A DNA stretch of 64,000 bases from Glycomyces albidus (GTDB taxonomy: Bacteria > Actinomycetota > Actinomycetes > Mycobacteriales > Micromonosporaceae): positions 1 through 64,000 of the forward strand of contig NZ_WIAO01000010.1 in the NCBI RefSeq assembly GCF_009451885.1, in the 5' to 3' direction. How positions within the stretch are numbered: the first letter of the stretch is position 1; each line of letters starts with the position of its first letter. The position numbers and the translations under genes are program-made. The notes below the pieces were generated by a model. It was not told where the DNA came from, did not search any database, and saw nothing but the letters and a program-made list of their open reading frames with translations. This document shows, piece after piece, positions 41,642 through 50,829 of the stretch.

Positions 41642-42304
41642 TCACTCGCGGGCGGCCTCGATCTCCGCGAGCGCCGCACCGGGGACCCGGCGCGGGAGTT
41701 CCACGAGCACTTCGGTGCGGCCGCCGCCGAGCCGTTCGCGCAGCTCTGCGAGGCCCTTCGCGGTGACGCGGATCTGCGGCGGATCGACGATCCGCTCGCC
41801 CGTCCGCGGGTGCGTGTGGGACTGGGGGATCTCGGAGAGGCGCCCGGCCGCGATCGCGGACTGGTAGACGCGCCAGCCGTTGTCGCTCCGCTGGCGGTAG
41901 GTCCAGCCGATGTCGGCGAGCGCGGCGAAGAGGCGGTTCTGTCCGATCTCGATCGACGGGTCCCGGGAGAGGATCTTCGCGGCGTCACCGACCGAGTAGT
42001 CGCCGCGCCCGGAGGCGAGGACCTCCCACGAGGCGGCGGCCGGCGCGAGGTCGGCGAGCTTGATCTGCAAGCGCCGCTTGGCTTCGAGCGCGGCCAGGTA
42101 CCGGCGCGCCACTTCGATCTCGTCGAGGTCTTCCGGGTCGGCGACCGGCACGGGCGCGACGGCGACGTCGGCGGCGATCCCGCGGAGGACGACGGCGGTC
42201 TGCGCGGCGTCCTGGTAGCGCTGCCAGGCGCGGTATCCGAGGTGCGGCATGGCGTCCCGCGCGTCTGCGGCGGCGGGCTGCTGAACGGGGGCGGATTCGA
42301 GCAT
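41642..42304 (-). CDS. free-standing KilAC-domain (phage antirepressor) protein
   Basis: The product is 220 residues from the ATG at 42304. The N-terminal half is helical and Ala-rich with a coiled-coil-like stretch (VARRYLAALEAKRRLQIKLA). The C-terminal half, about residues 105-200, matches the KilA-C/ANT domain of phage antirepressors: SVGDAAKILSRDPSIEIGQN, RLFAALADIGWTYRQ, YQSAIAAGRLSEIPQ and PQIRVTAKGLAELRERL. Such domains bind DNA or repressor proteins in phages and are often fused to Bro-N. Here no Bro-N or other phage gene is present. The gene is divergent from the large STAND-TPR gene, 244 bases away, and may be a domesticated regulator. Confidence 0.8.
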   Translation of the reverse strand: MLESAPVQQPAAADARDAMPHLGYRAWQRYQDAAQTAVVLRGIAADVAVAPVPVADPEDLDEIEVARRYLAALEAKRRLQIKLADLAPAAASWEVLASGRGDYSVGDAAKILSRDPSIEIGQNRLFAALADIGWTYRQRSDNGWRVYQSAIAAGRLSEIPQSHTHPRTGERIVDPPQIRVTAKGLAELRERLGGGRTEVLVELPRRVPGAALAEIEAARE

Positions 42305-42548
42305 GTTCGGCTCCGTTCTCGGGAGTGCGCCCTTGGCGGCTTCCAAGGGCTGTCCTGCGATCCGATCCCTTCGATCATATGTGCTGGGTACGACATTTCC
42401 GGGACCTCCGGAGGCACCGGTTCCCGCAGTTCAGCGGGCAAGTTCCGCCCTCCCGGCCGCCTGTTCGAAGGCGGCTCCGAGCGGCGGCGCCGCCCTACTC
42501 TTGAAGGCGACCTTCACTGTCCCCCATCGCCCCGCAGGAGTGATCATC

Positions 42549-45500
42549 TTGGACGGCGCGGCACCGAGCCTGCAGGACATCCTCCGGCTGCGGCAGCAGG
42601 ACACGTTCGTGGGCCGGGACTCGCGGATCGCGGAGTTCAGGCACAACCTCCGCCTCCCGGCCACGGACCCCGGACGCCGCTTCATCGTGAACATCCACGG
42701 CATCGCGGGAGTCGGCAAGTCGTTCCTCCTCCAGCAGTTCCGGCGCATCGCGCAAGCCGAGGGCGCCGCCTGCGCGCTCGTGAACGAGGACTACTTCGAC
42801 ATCGTCGAGACCATGTCCGCGCTCGCCGCCGATCTCAGCGGGCAGGGCGCGCGCCTCACCGAGTTCGAGGCGCAGCTCGCGACCTACCGCCAGCGCCGCC
42901 GCGAGCTCGAGAGCGACCCGAATGCGCCCCTTGGGGACATGATCACGACGACGACGGTCCGCGCGGGGGTCGCGCTGGCGAAGTCGGTCCCGGTCGCCGG
43001 CGCCGTCGCCGAGTTCGTCGACCCGGACGCGGTGGCGGCGCAGGCCAACCGGTTCCGCGCCTATTTGGTGCAGCGGTTCGGCAAGAAGTCGGACATCGAT
43101 CTGCTGCTGGCGCCGATCGAGGTCCTGACCCGCTCGTTCGTCGGTTCGGTCGACCGCCTCGCGGCGGAGCGGCCGGTGGTGCTGTTCTTCGACACGTTCG
43201 AGCGCACCGCACCGTATCTGGAGAGCTGGCTCCTCGACCTCTTCACCGGCAAGTTCGGCGGGCTCTCGGCCGAGGTCGTGACCGCGATCGCCGGTCAGCT
43301 CGCCCTCGCGGACAACCGCTGGTCCCCGCTGCGCAGTCTCATCGCATCCCACCCGCTCGAACCGTTCACAGAAGCGGAGGCCCGCGACTTCCTCACGCAG
43401 CGCGGCGTCACCGACGAAGCGGTCGTCAAGGTGATCCTGCCGCTCTCCGGGAGCGTCCCCATGTGGCTGGCGACGCTCGCCGAGAGCAACCCCCGGGACC
43501 CGGGCGCGATCCCCGACCCGAGCGAGGACGCGGTCGAGCGGTTCCTCAAGTGGGAGCCCGACGATCACCGGCGCGACCTCGCGAAGGCCGCCGCCCTCCC
43601 CCGCCGGTTCAACCGCGACGTCTTGCGCGCCATGCCCGACGCGAGCGACGCCGACGAGCTGTTCGACTGGCTCCGGCGCCTGCCGTTCGTCTCCCGCACC
43701 ACCGACCACTGGCGCTACCACGACGCCGTCCGCGATCCGATGCTGCGGCTGGCCCGCATCACCTCGCCCCAGCGGTGGCGCGACCAGCACCTGGCGCTCG
43801 CCGCGCACTTCGCCGCGGAGCAGGCCGCACTCGGGCTCGCGGACGGCCTGCGATGGTCCGATCCGGACTGGCAGGCGCTCGCCCTGGAGGAGACGTACCA
43901 CCGGCTGTGCGCCGCACCGGGGGCCGCGCTGCCGCACGCGCTCGAAAAGGCGGTCGAGGCCGCCGAAGCGAGCGTCGCCCTGGCTCGCCGGTGGTCGGCC
44001 ATGCTCAGCGAAGCCGGAAGCGCCGCCGGCGCCGAGCGGCTGCGCTCCTGGGGAGGACGACTCACCGATCTTCTGAAGGACCAGGACGACGATTCGGCGT
44101 TCCTCACCGCGCTCATCGACAGCGGCGAGCTCGGCTCCGAGCACCTCGCGAACGCCCTCGCGGTGAGAGGGGACTCGCATCGCAGCCGGAAACGGTACGA
44201 GCAGTCGATCGCCGACCTCGACCGGGCACTGGAACTGCGGCCGGAGCAGCCGCGGTTCCATCGTTGGCGGGGCCTCACCTTCCAGGCCATGCGCCGGTAC
44301 GACGACGCGGTCGCCGACCTCACTCGATCGATCGATCTCGACCAGTCCTCGGCGCAGGCGTTCGCGCAGCGGGGCGTCACCTACCGGCTGATGGGCCGCG
44401 ACGAGGAAGCCTTCGCCGACCTCGGCCGGGCCATCGAACTCGAACCCGAGAACGACTGGTACTACGCACAGCGCGGCATCACCTACCAGATCGCCGGACG
44501 GTACGAGGAGTCGCTCGCCGATCTCGGCCGCGCCATAGCGCTAGACCCCGCCGAGGCCGCCAATTTCCGACTGCGCGGAGTCACCTTCCAGCTCGCGGAG
44601 CGGTACGAGGAGTCGCTCGCCGACCTCGACCGCGCCATCGAACTCGACCCGGCGGACGAAGGCGGTTTCGCGGAGCGCGGATACACCCGCCACCTCATGG
44701 GACGCCACGACGAGGCGTTCGCCGACTTCGGCCGGGCGATCGCGATCGACGGCGACCAGTCATGGACGTATGCGCTGCGAGGGAGCGCATACCGGTCCCT
44801 GAGCCGGTACGAGGAAGCGCTCGCCGACCTCGACCGGGCGATCGAACTCAACCCCGACAATGAGTGGGTGATCGCGGAGCGGGCGGCGACCTGTCGCGCG
44901 TTGGACAGGCATGAACAGGCGATCGCCGGCTTCGGTCGTGCGATCGAGCTCGACCCGGACTACCAGTGGGCGCTCTCGCAGCGAGGGGCGGTGCTCCGCG
45001 ACACCGACCGGCAGGAGGCGGCGCTCGCCGACTTCGACCGCGCGATCGAGCTCAATCCCGCGGACGGCTGGACGATCATGCAGCGGGCGAAGACCCTCCA
45101 GGTCCTCGGACGCCACCGAGAAGCACTCGCCGACTTCGACCGCGCCATCGAACTCGACCCCGCGAACGACTGGAGGATCACCCAGCGGGCGCTGGCCTAC
45201 CGTTCCCTCGGGCGCTACGAGGAGGCGCTAACCGACTTCGGTCGCGCATTGGAGCTCGCGCCGGATCCGTACTGGGACCTCATGGAGCGCGGAGCGACGC
45301 TCAGGGTCATGGGGCGCCACGAGGAGGCCCTGGCCGACCTCGACCGCGCGATCGGTTCGGCTCCCGACCGGGACGCGGCGCTGTGCCAGCGAGGCTTGAC
45401 GTACATCGCGATGGAACGGCACGACCTGGGCCTCCGCGACTTCGAACGAGCCGTCCGCATCGACTCCGACGACGCGTGGACGCACCTGCTTCGCGGGAGA

Positions 45501-46133
45501 GCCCTACGTGGCCTGGGGCGTTACGAGGAGGCGCGGACCGCGTTCGGAAACGCCGTCCGGCTGCTCCCCGACAACGAGCCGGCCCTCGCCTACCGCGGCG
45601 AGGTCAACCGTCAGCTCGGCGACCTCGAGCCCGCACTCGCCGATCTCGATCGGGCCGTCGCGCTCGCCCCCGACGACGTCTGGAACCTGTCACAGCGCAG
45701 CGCGGTGCATCACCTGATGGGGAACGCGGAGGCGGCGATCGCCGACCTCGACCGGGCACTGGCTCTGGACCCCTCCAATCACTGGTACCGGTTCTTGAAG
45801 GCGATCGTGCTCAAGTCTGTTCGGCGCGAAGCGGAGGGCATGGCCGACCTGCTGGCCGCAGTCGATCTCGCGCTGACGGAGTCTGATCCCGAGGACGTCC
45901 AGGATCGGTTCAGCCTGGTCGTCTACCTCCTGGTGCTCGGTCGGACGGAGGAAGCGGCGACCGCCCTCGATGCGGTGCTGCTGTCGGGTCCGACCGCCGC
46001 CGCGGCGTTGGACTTCATCGAGGACCTGTCCTTCCTCGCCGCCTGCCCCGGGCTCGAGGTCGATGGGCTCGAGGCGTTCTCGCGGATCGCCGCCGAGTAC
46101 CGGGACGCGAGGCTCGGGGAGCAGCGCGAGTGA
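42549..46133 (+). CDS. large STAND-like NTPase with 16-17 TPR repeats
   Basis: The 1194-residue product starts at the TTG at 42549, eight bases after AGGAG; a GTG at 42540 overlaps that site and is less likely. Residues 16-28 carry QQDTFVGRDSRIAEF, a typical entry to STAND/AAA NTPase domains. Walker A is GIAGVGKS at 51-58. Walker B is VVLFFDTFE with Asp215. A helical region follows to about residue 530. From 535 to about 1112 come 16 or 17 consecutive 34-residue TPRs (for example RYEEALADLDRAIELNP), then a helical C-terminus. There is no membrane segment and no recognisable effector domain. STAND-TPR proteins act as inducible sensors in signalling and anti-phage defence; that role here is inferred. 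Confidence 0.82.
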   Translation: MDGAAPSLQDILRLRQQDTFVGRDSRIAEFRHNLRLPATDPGRRFIVNIHGIAGVGKSFLLQQFRRIAQAEGAACALVNEDYFDIVETMSALAADLSGQGARLTEFEAQLATYRQRRRELESDPNAPLGDMITTTTVRAGVALAKSVPVAGAVAEFVDPDAVAAQANRFRAYLVQRFGKKSDIDLLLAPIEVLTRSFVGSVDRLAAERPVVLFFDTFERTAPYLESWLLDLFTGKFGGLSAEVVTAIAGQLALADNRWSPLRSLIASHPLEPFTEAEARDFLTQRGVTDEAVVKVILPLSGSVPMWLATLAESNPRDPGAIPDPSEDAVERFLKWEPDDHRRDLAKAAALPRRFNRDVLRAMPDASDADELFDWLRRLPFVSRTTDHWRYHDAVRDPMLRLARITSPQRWRDQHLALAAHFAAEQAALGLADGLRWSDPDWQALALEETYHRLCAAPGAALPHALEKAVEAAEASVALARRWSAMLSEAGSAAGAERLRSWGGRLTDLLKDQDDDSAFLTALIDSGELGSEHLANALAVRGDSHRSRKRYEQSIADLDRALELRPEQPRFHRWRGLTFQAMRRYDDAVADLTRSIDLDQSSAQAFAQRGVTYRLMGRDEEAFADLGRAIELEPENDWYYAQRGITYQIAGRYEESLADLGRAIALDPAEAANFRLRGVTFQLAERYEESLADLDRAIELDPADEGGFAERGYTRHLMGRHDEAFADFGRAIAIDGDQSWTYALRGSAYRSLSRYEEALADLDRAIELNPDNEWVIAERAATCRALDRHEQAIAGFGRAIELDPDYQWALSQRGAVLRDTDRQEAALADFDRAIELNPADGWTIMQRAKTLQVLGRHREALADFDRAIELDPANDWRITQRALAYRSLGRYEEALTDFGRALELAPDPYWDLMERGATLRVMGRHEEALADLDRAIGSAPDRDAALCQRGLTYIAMERHDLGLRDFERAVRIDSDDAWTHLLRGRALRGLGRYEEARTAFGNAVRLLPDNEPALAYRGEVNRQLGDLEPALADLDRAVALAPDDVWNLSQRSAVHHLMGNAEAAIADLDRALALDPSNHWYRFLKAIVLKSVRREAEGMADLLAAVDLALTESDPEDVQDRFSLVVYLLVLGRTEEAATALDAVLLSGPTAAAALDFIEDLSFLAACPGLEVDGLEAFSRIAAEYRDARLGEQRE
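44151..45884 (+). repeat. tandem 102-bp coding repeats (TPR array)
   Basis: Seventeen in-frame units of exactly 102 bases encode 34-residue TPRs with no spacing errors, each built on R-G-x-x-x-x-x-x-x-R-Y/H-E-E-A-x-A-D-x-D/G-R-A-I-E-L-x-P. Several units share long DNA stretches, which could allow copy-number change by recombination. Confidence 0.85.
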
Positions 46134-46188
46134 CCTCGGCGCCGCCGGCAGCGGAGGAGCCGCCGGCGCCGAAACGCGGTCGCTGTCG

Positions 46189-46890
46189 TCAGGCCTTGCC
46201 GACCGCCGAGACGATCGCGTCCGCGAGCTCCGCCGGCTTGGTGAGCTGGGGCCAGTGGCCGGTGGGGAGGTCGATGTAGGCGGTGTCCTTGACGGCGGCG
46301 AGCTCCTTGGCGAAGGGGATGTCCTGCTCGACCCAGGCGCGGACCATGGCGCTGGAGAACTCGCAGCAGATGACGGTGACGGGGACGTCGAAGCGGCGGT
46401 CGTCCGAGAGGACCTGCTTGTCGAAGGCGACGCCCTTGGGGGTGGGGACGGCGCGGGCGCGGAAGGCGTCGCGGAGTTCTGGGGTGAGGTCGACGAGGTC
46501 CTCGTCCTCGAACACGTTCCAGTCGGGCAGGGGGATCTCGCCGTCGACGACCGGGAGCTCGTCGTTGATGACGCCGCCGGGGCCGAGGGGGGCCGAGTCG
46601 ACGTAGACGACGCGGGCGATGCGGTCGGGGCGGGCGTCGGCGACGGCGTGGGCGACCGCGCCGCCGCCGGAGTGGCCGACGAGGACGACCGGGCCGTCGA
46701 GCTTGTCGACCTCCCCGACCACGTAGTCGATGTGGTCGCGCAGGCCGATGCCGGAGCGGTCCGCGTCGGCGGACTCCATGCCGGGCAGCGTCAGCGGGTG
46801 GGTCCGGTGCCCGGCCTTCTCCAGCGCGGGAGTGATGTCGTCCCAAGAGGACGCGTCGAGCCAGAATCCGGGGATGAGAATGATGTCCAT
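46189..46890 (-). CDS. alpha/beta hydrolase
   Basis: The 233-residue cytoplasmic product is a compact alpha/beta hydrolase: MDIILIPGFWLDASSWDDIT with the oxyanion-hole loop, VVLVGHSGGGAVAHAVADA with the nucleophile Ser in GHSGG, and a late TGHWPQLTKPAELADAIV with the catalytic His. The EstC/YqjL-like layout has a short cap. The substrate is unknown. It lies 48 bases downstream of an NTF2-like protein gene on the same strand and may share its transcript. Confidence 0.9.
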   Translation of the reverse strand: MDIILIPGFWLDASSWDDITPALEKAGHRTHPLTLPGMESADADRSGIGLRDHIDYVVGEVDKLDGPVVLVGHSGGGAVAHAVADARPDRIARVVYVDSAPLGPGGVINDELPVVDGEIPLPDWNVFEDEDLVDLTPELRDAFRARAVPTPKGVAFDKQVLSDDRRFDVPVTVICCEFSSAMVRAWVEQDIPFAKELAAVKDTAYIDLPTGHWPQLTKPAELADAIVSAVGKA

Positions 46891-46938
46891 GCCCCAGACC
46901 CTAGCGGCCGGGACCGACAGCCCGGACCGGTTCGGTCG

Positions 46939-47304
46939 TCAGCGGAAGTCGTTCTCCTTCAGCTCGACGACCCACGCGCGGCGCTCGCAGATGAGGCCGT
47001 CTCGCATCACGAAGACCTCGGCCATCGACATGCGCATCTCCTCGCCGTTGTCGCGCGTGGCGGTGCCGGTCAGTTCGGCCATGACCACGTCGTCCTGCTC
47101 GACCATGCGGACCACGTCGAGCCGCGGCGGCCCGATGAAGCCGGGCCCCTCGATGGCGGCGTCGTACGCGGACTTGCCGGTCAGGCGGAAGGCCCCGTAG
47201 ACGGTCCACTCGATGTCGTCGGTCAGGCAGGCGAGGATCTGCTCGTGGTCGCTCCTGCGGAACCCGTCCAGGTACCGGTCGACGGTGTCGGTGTTCTGCG
47301 ACAT
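46939..47304 (-). CDS. SnoaL/NTF2-like protein
   Basis: The 121-residue product fits the cone-shaped NTF2/SnoaL fold: MSQNTDTVDRYLDGFRRSDH, ILACLTDDIEWTVYGAFRLT, GKSAYDAAIEGPGFIG and a beta-rich C-terminus ERRAWVVELKE. SnoaL-like proteins are small cyclases, isomerases or ligand binders. No polyketide genes are nearby, so the role is open. It is cytoplasmic and lies between a metallophosphoesterase and an alpha/beta hydrolase on the minus strand. Confidence 0.82.
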   Translation of the reverse strand: MSQNTDTVDRYLDGFRRSDHEQILACLTDDIEWTVYGAFRLTGKSAYDAAIEGPGFIGPPRLDVVRMVEQDDVVMAELTGTATRDNGEEMRMSMAEVFVMRDGLICERRAWVVELKENDFR

Positions 47305-47406
47305 GACACTGATCCCTTCGTCGTCGCGGACGAACGTACCCGCCGCGGCCGGCGTTCACGGGTCGAACGGCCGGGTTCAGACCGCGCTGGTTCAGACGGC
47401 GCCGGT

Positions 47407-48810
47407 TCAGGCGGCGCGGAGGGTCATCACGGTGATGTCGGCGTCGGCGCCCACCCGGATCGGGGGGCCGTTGGTGCCGGCACCGTTCGTGACGTACACC
47501 TGGGTGCCGCCGTGGGTCTCGAGGCCGTCGAGCTGGCCGCTGCGGAGCCGGGAGAGGTAGTGGACGGGCCACATCTGGCCGCCGTGGGTGTGGCCGGAGA
47601 GCTGGAGGTCGACGCCGTAGCCGGCGATGCGGTCGACGGCGGCGGGCTGGTGGGCGAGGAGGACGACCGGGCGGGAGGGGTCGCGGTCGCCCAGGGCCGC
47701 TTCGAAGTCGGGGCCGGTCTCGATGTCGTGCATGTCGCGCTGCTCGACGATGAGGTCGTTGACGCCGGCGAGGTCGAAGCCGGGGAGCTCGACGCGCGTG
47801 TTCGGCAGGCCGGTCATGCCGAGCTCCTCGACGCGCTCGTACCAGGCGTCGGCGCCCACGTAGTGCTCGGCGTTCCCGGCGACGAAGAACGCGCCGTCGC
47901 GGGCGGCGAGGCACGCGAGGGGGTCGGTGGCGTCGCGGATCTGGTCGGCCTCGTTGCTCGCGAGGTCGCCGACGAACGCGATGAGGTCGGCCTGGGCGCC
48001 GTTGATGCGCTCCACGACGCGCTCGCAGTAGCCGCGGCCGCGGATCGCCGAGAAGTGGGTGTCGCCGACGATCGCGATGCGGTAGCCGTCGAACGCGCGG
48101 TCGAGGCGCGGCAGCGTCACGGTCACGGCCTTCAACTGCGGCGTGCGGTAGCCCTCGTAGAGGCCGTGGCCGACGGTGCCGAGCGCGACGGCCGTCGCGC
48201 CGAGCCCGATCGCCCGCGAGACGACCATGCGGCGGGACAGGCCCGTGCCATGTGACATATCACCGTCGCCGGGTTCGGCCACCGCCCTGCGCGCGAGGCC
48301 GGCGGCCTTGCCGGCCAGGCCGCCCTTCCGCTCGTCGGCTCCGGCGGCTTCGACCTGCCTGGGGGCCTGCTCCGGCCGCGCCGACCCTGCCGCCGCGGGC
48401 GCGTTTCCGGAGCCGGCCGGCCCTGCCGCCGCAGGCGCATCGCCGGCGTCGGACGGCCCGCGCGGCTCCGTGCGCTCGGCGCGCTCGCTCTTCTTGCGGC
48501 GCAGAAGGAACCATCGCACCGGCTCCGACAGGATCAGGACTCCCGACAGGTACATCATGATGCCGAACCAGATCCAGCCCGGCCAGCCGACCGCCTCCTG
48601 GAACCACAATGGAGCGTGGACGGACGGCGAGAACCACTGGGCGAGCATCCCGGCCGCGCCGAGGACCGCGAGGACCACCGCGCCGACGCGGCGCCAGGGC
48701 GACCCCCGGCGGGTGGTGTCGCGGAACAGCCGCAGCCACAGGTAGGCGTGCAGGACGGTGAAGCCGACCGGGATCGCGATGTCCGGGACGATCGACCACA
48801 GTGCGGCCAC
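47407..48810 (-). CDS. membrane metallophosphoesterase (YkuE/YaeI-like)
   Basis: The 467-residue product starts at a GTG one base after the upstream SDR stop, so translation is probably coupled. Three N-terminal membrane helices lie within residues 1-105, then a long low-complexity Ala/Pro/Gly linker and a short hydrophobic or Tat-like segment (SRRMVVSRAIGLGATAVALG). The catalytic domain has VGDTHFSAIRG, AFVGDLASNE, FVAGNAEH and SGHTHGGQMW, the GD-H / GD / GNH / GHTH metal set; the third motif is GNAEH rather than GNHE. Related enzymes act on phospholipid or UDP-sugar diphosphates. The fused polytopic N-terminus is common in actinobacterial homologues. Confidence 0.88.
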   Translation of the reverse strand: MAALWSIVPDIAIPVGFTVLHAYLWLRLFRDTTRRGSPWRRVGAVVLAVLGAAGMLAQWFSPSVHAPLWFQEAVGWPGWIWFGIMMYLSGVLILSEPVRWFLLRRKKSERAERTEPRGPSDAGDAPAAAGPAGSGNAPAAAGSARPEQAPRQVEAAGADERKGGLAGKAAGLARRAVAEPGDGDMSHGTGLSRRMVVSRAIGLGATAVALGTVGHGLYEGYRTPQLKAVTVTLPRLDRAFDGYRIAIVGDTHFSAIRGRGYCERVVERINGAQADLIAFVGDLASNEADQIRDATDPLACLAARDGAFFVAGNAEHYVGADAWYERVEELGMTGLPNTRVELPGFDLAGVNDLIVEQRDMHDIETGPDFEAALGDRDPSRPVVLLAHQPAAVDRIAGYGVDLQLSGHTHGGQMWPVHYLSRLRSGQLDGLETHGGTQVYVTNGAGTNGPPIRVGADADITVMTLRAA

Positions 48811-48811
48811 G

Positions 48812-49558
48812 TCAGCGCCCCGCCAGGGCGCCGCCGTTGGCCTGGATGATCTGGGCGGTGACGTGCCCGGCCTCGGGCGAGGCGAGCCAGGCCGCGAGGG
48901 CGGCGACGTCGTCGGGCCTGCCGGGCCGCTGATTGTGCGTCTGGCCGATGAGCATGGTGCGCCGCTGCTCGGTCATCGCGGTGCCGAAGAACTCGGTGTC
49001 CTCGATGTACCCGGGCGCGATGACGTTCGCGGTGATGCCCCGGGCGCCGAGCTCGGCGGAGAGGTCGACCGCGTACGGGTGCATGGCGGCCTTGGAGGCG
49101 CCGTAGCTGCCGCTGCCGGAGCCCCGGAACGCGGCGATGGAGCTGAACAGGAGGATGCGGCCGCCGTCGTTGAGGATCGGCTTGAGCCCCTCGACGAGGT
49201 GGACGGCGGTCATCACGTTGAGGCGCAGGTTCGCGGTCCAGGACCAGGAGGTGCGCTCGAGTCCCTTGGGGAGGTCCTCGGGGGCTTTGGCGGCGACGTT
49301 GCCGCCCGCGACGGCGGCGATCACGTCGATGCGGCCGGCGCGTTCGGAGGCGTGCTGGAGGACGTCGTGGGCGCCTTCGACGGTCTCGAGGTCGGCGGCG
49401 CAGAACGAGGCGCGCTCGCCGATCCGCTCCGCGGCGCCGGCGAGGACGTCCTCGCGGCGGCCGACGAGGATCACGTCGTCGCCTTGGGCGGCAAGGCGTT
49501 CGGCGACGGCGAGGCCGATGCCGGTGCCGCCGCCGCTGACCACTGCGGTGCGTGCCAT
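48812..49558 (-). CDS. short-chain dehydrogenase/reductase
   Basis: The product is 248 residues from the ATG at 49558. It is a classical SDR: TAVVSGGGTGIGLAVAERLA for cofactor binding, NAG-equivalent AAVAGGN, ILLFSSIAAFRGSGSGSYGA with the catalytic Ser and Tyr-x-x-x-Lys (YGASK), and IAPGYIEDTEFF. NADP preference is suggested by the VGRR after the second strand. It is FabG-like but probably not the fatty-acid synthase member, as no fab genes are near. It sits between a membrane protein gene and the metallophosphoesterase in a tight minus-strand run. Confidence 0.92.
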   Translation of the reverse strand: MARTAVVSGGGTGIGLAVAERLAAQGDDVILVGRREDVLAGAAERIGERASFCAADLETVEGAHDVLQHASERAGRIDVIAAVAGGNVAAKAPEDLPKGLERTSWSWTANLRLNVMTAVHLVEGLKPILNDGGRILLFSSIAAFRGSGSGSYGASKAAMHPYAVDLSAELGARGITANVIAPGYIEDTEFFGTAMTEQRRTMLIGQTHNQRPGRPDDVAALAAWLASPEAGHVTAQIIQANGGALAGR

Positions 49559-49590
49559 TCGGTGCTCCTTCGGTCGGTTCCGGGCCGACT

Positions 49591-50607
49591 CTAGCGCGGT
49601 GGAGCGAGCGCCGCCGCACGGCGCATCGCCCACCAGGAGAGGGCGGCGACGAGTGCGGTCATGGCGAGATTGTGGCCGTATTTCGCGACCGGGTCGGTCT
49701 CCCCGAGGGGGTCGGTGAGGAAGCTGGGGAGGACGACGGCGAGAAGCGCGCCCGCGGCGAGCGCGACGTCGTGGCGGCGGCTCCATCGCCGGGAGCGGGA
49801 CCAGTGCGCGATCGCGGCCCCGCCGGCGAGGACCAGCGCGGCGGCGACGGCGAACCCGGTCCAGGTGGGCGACACGGACGCGGCGAAGAGGGCGGCGGCC
49901 GTGGCGGGGATGAGGACCGCGGGCGGCGGTACGCGCCGGTCGGTGCTGCGGGGCGGCCGACGGGCCGACATGAACGCGAGGGCGATCAGGACCGCGGCCG
50001 CGGCTGCGGCGCCGGCGAGCTGCGCCGGGGAGGCGTGGTCGCTTTCGCTCCTGAGATGGTCCCTGAGGACCATCGCGCCGGCGGCGAAGTAGAGCAGCGA
50101 GGTGGCTGCGAGGCCGGGGACGCGGAGCCAGGGGCGTTGCCTCCCAGGGGCGTCGATCGCCTCGACGAGGACGATGGGGGCGGTGAAGCTCCACAGGACG
50201 TGCCCTCCGACGAAGGTCAGCGCCGCGGCGGCGCTGATGCCGAGCGGGTCGATCCAGGTGGGGACGGTCATGTCGTCCCAATAGTCGATGCCGCGGTAGC
50301 CGGTGGAGAACAGCGACTGGTCGATGATGCCGGCCTGGACGATGCCGAGCGCGGCCGCGAGGAGCAGGACCCCGGGCCATCCGAGGCCCGCGCGGCGGGC
50401 GGTCTCCCGGATGAGGAGCGCCGGGGCGCCGTACAGGGCGGCTCCGAAGAGGATGGTGGCGAGGATGCCGGCCGGGTCGCCGGTGGTGACGTCGTATCCG
50501 GAGAGCATCTCGGCGCACACGGGCGCGAGGAGCACGAGGGCGAACGCGGGTGCGAGGCGGCGAACGGCGGCCCGGGGAGCGGGTGGTGCGGGCGCGGTGT
50601 GGTCCAT
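49591..50607 (-). CDS. polytopic membrane protein of unknown function
   Basis: The product is 338 residues from the ATG at 50607, with about nine predicted membrane helices (for example LAPAFALVLLAPVCAEML, GVLLLAAALGIVQAGIIDQS and VLAGGAAIAHW). I do not recognise the family. The repeated GYRGIDYWDD and WIDPLGISAAAALTFVGGHV segments are conserved-looking loops. It is 32 bases upstream of the SDR gene on the same strand and may be in its operon. It has no signature of a known transporter. Confidence 0.7.
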   Translation of the reverse strand: MDHTAPAPPAPRAAVRRLAPAFALVLLAPVCAEMLSGYDVTTGDPAGILATILFGAALYGAPALLIRETARRAGLGWPGVLLLAAALGIVQAGIIDQSLFSTGYRGIDYWDDMTVPTWIDPLGISAAAALTFVGGHVLWSFTAPIVLVEAIDAPGRQRPWLRVPGLAATSLLYFAAGAMVLRDHLRSESDHASPAQLAGAAAAAAVLIALAFMSARRPPRSTDRRVPPPAVLIPATAAALFAASVSPTWTGFAVAAALVLAGGAAIAHWSRSRRWSRRHDVALAAGALLAVVLPSFLTDPLGETDPVAKYGHNLAMTALVAALSWWAMRRAAALAPPR

Positions 50608-50829
50608 GTTCCGACGGTATGAGCGGATGCCGTTGCGGCGCATCGGCCGCCGGTATCCGGAAGTGCGGCGCCGGTATCGACCAGCCGATACTTTCGTCGG
50701 GCGCGGGACTCGAATCGCGGGCATGACGCATGGGACGGCGCTCCCGAGCGCCCCCGGGTCAACAGTGCCGTTCGGGCGACAATAAGGGCGCTCTACGGCT
50801 CGAACAGGCCGGGTTCTGAGCCGGCTCGC

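Noticed and set aside
41642-46133. Prophage
   Set aside because: Only the KilAC domain is phage-like; there is no integrase, terminase, capsid or lysis gene and no attachment-site duplication.
46939-47304. Polyketide cyclase (SnoaL) role
   Set aside because: The fold fits, but there is no polyketide gene near, so only the fold is claimed.
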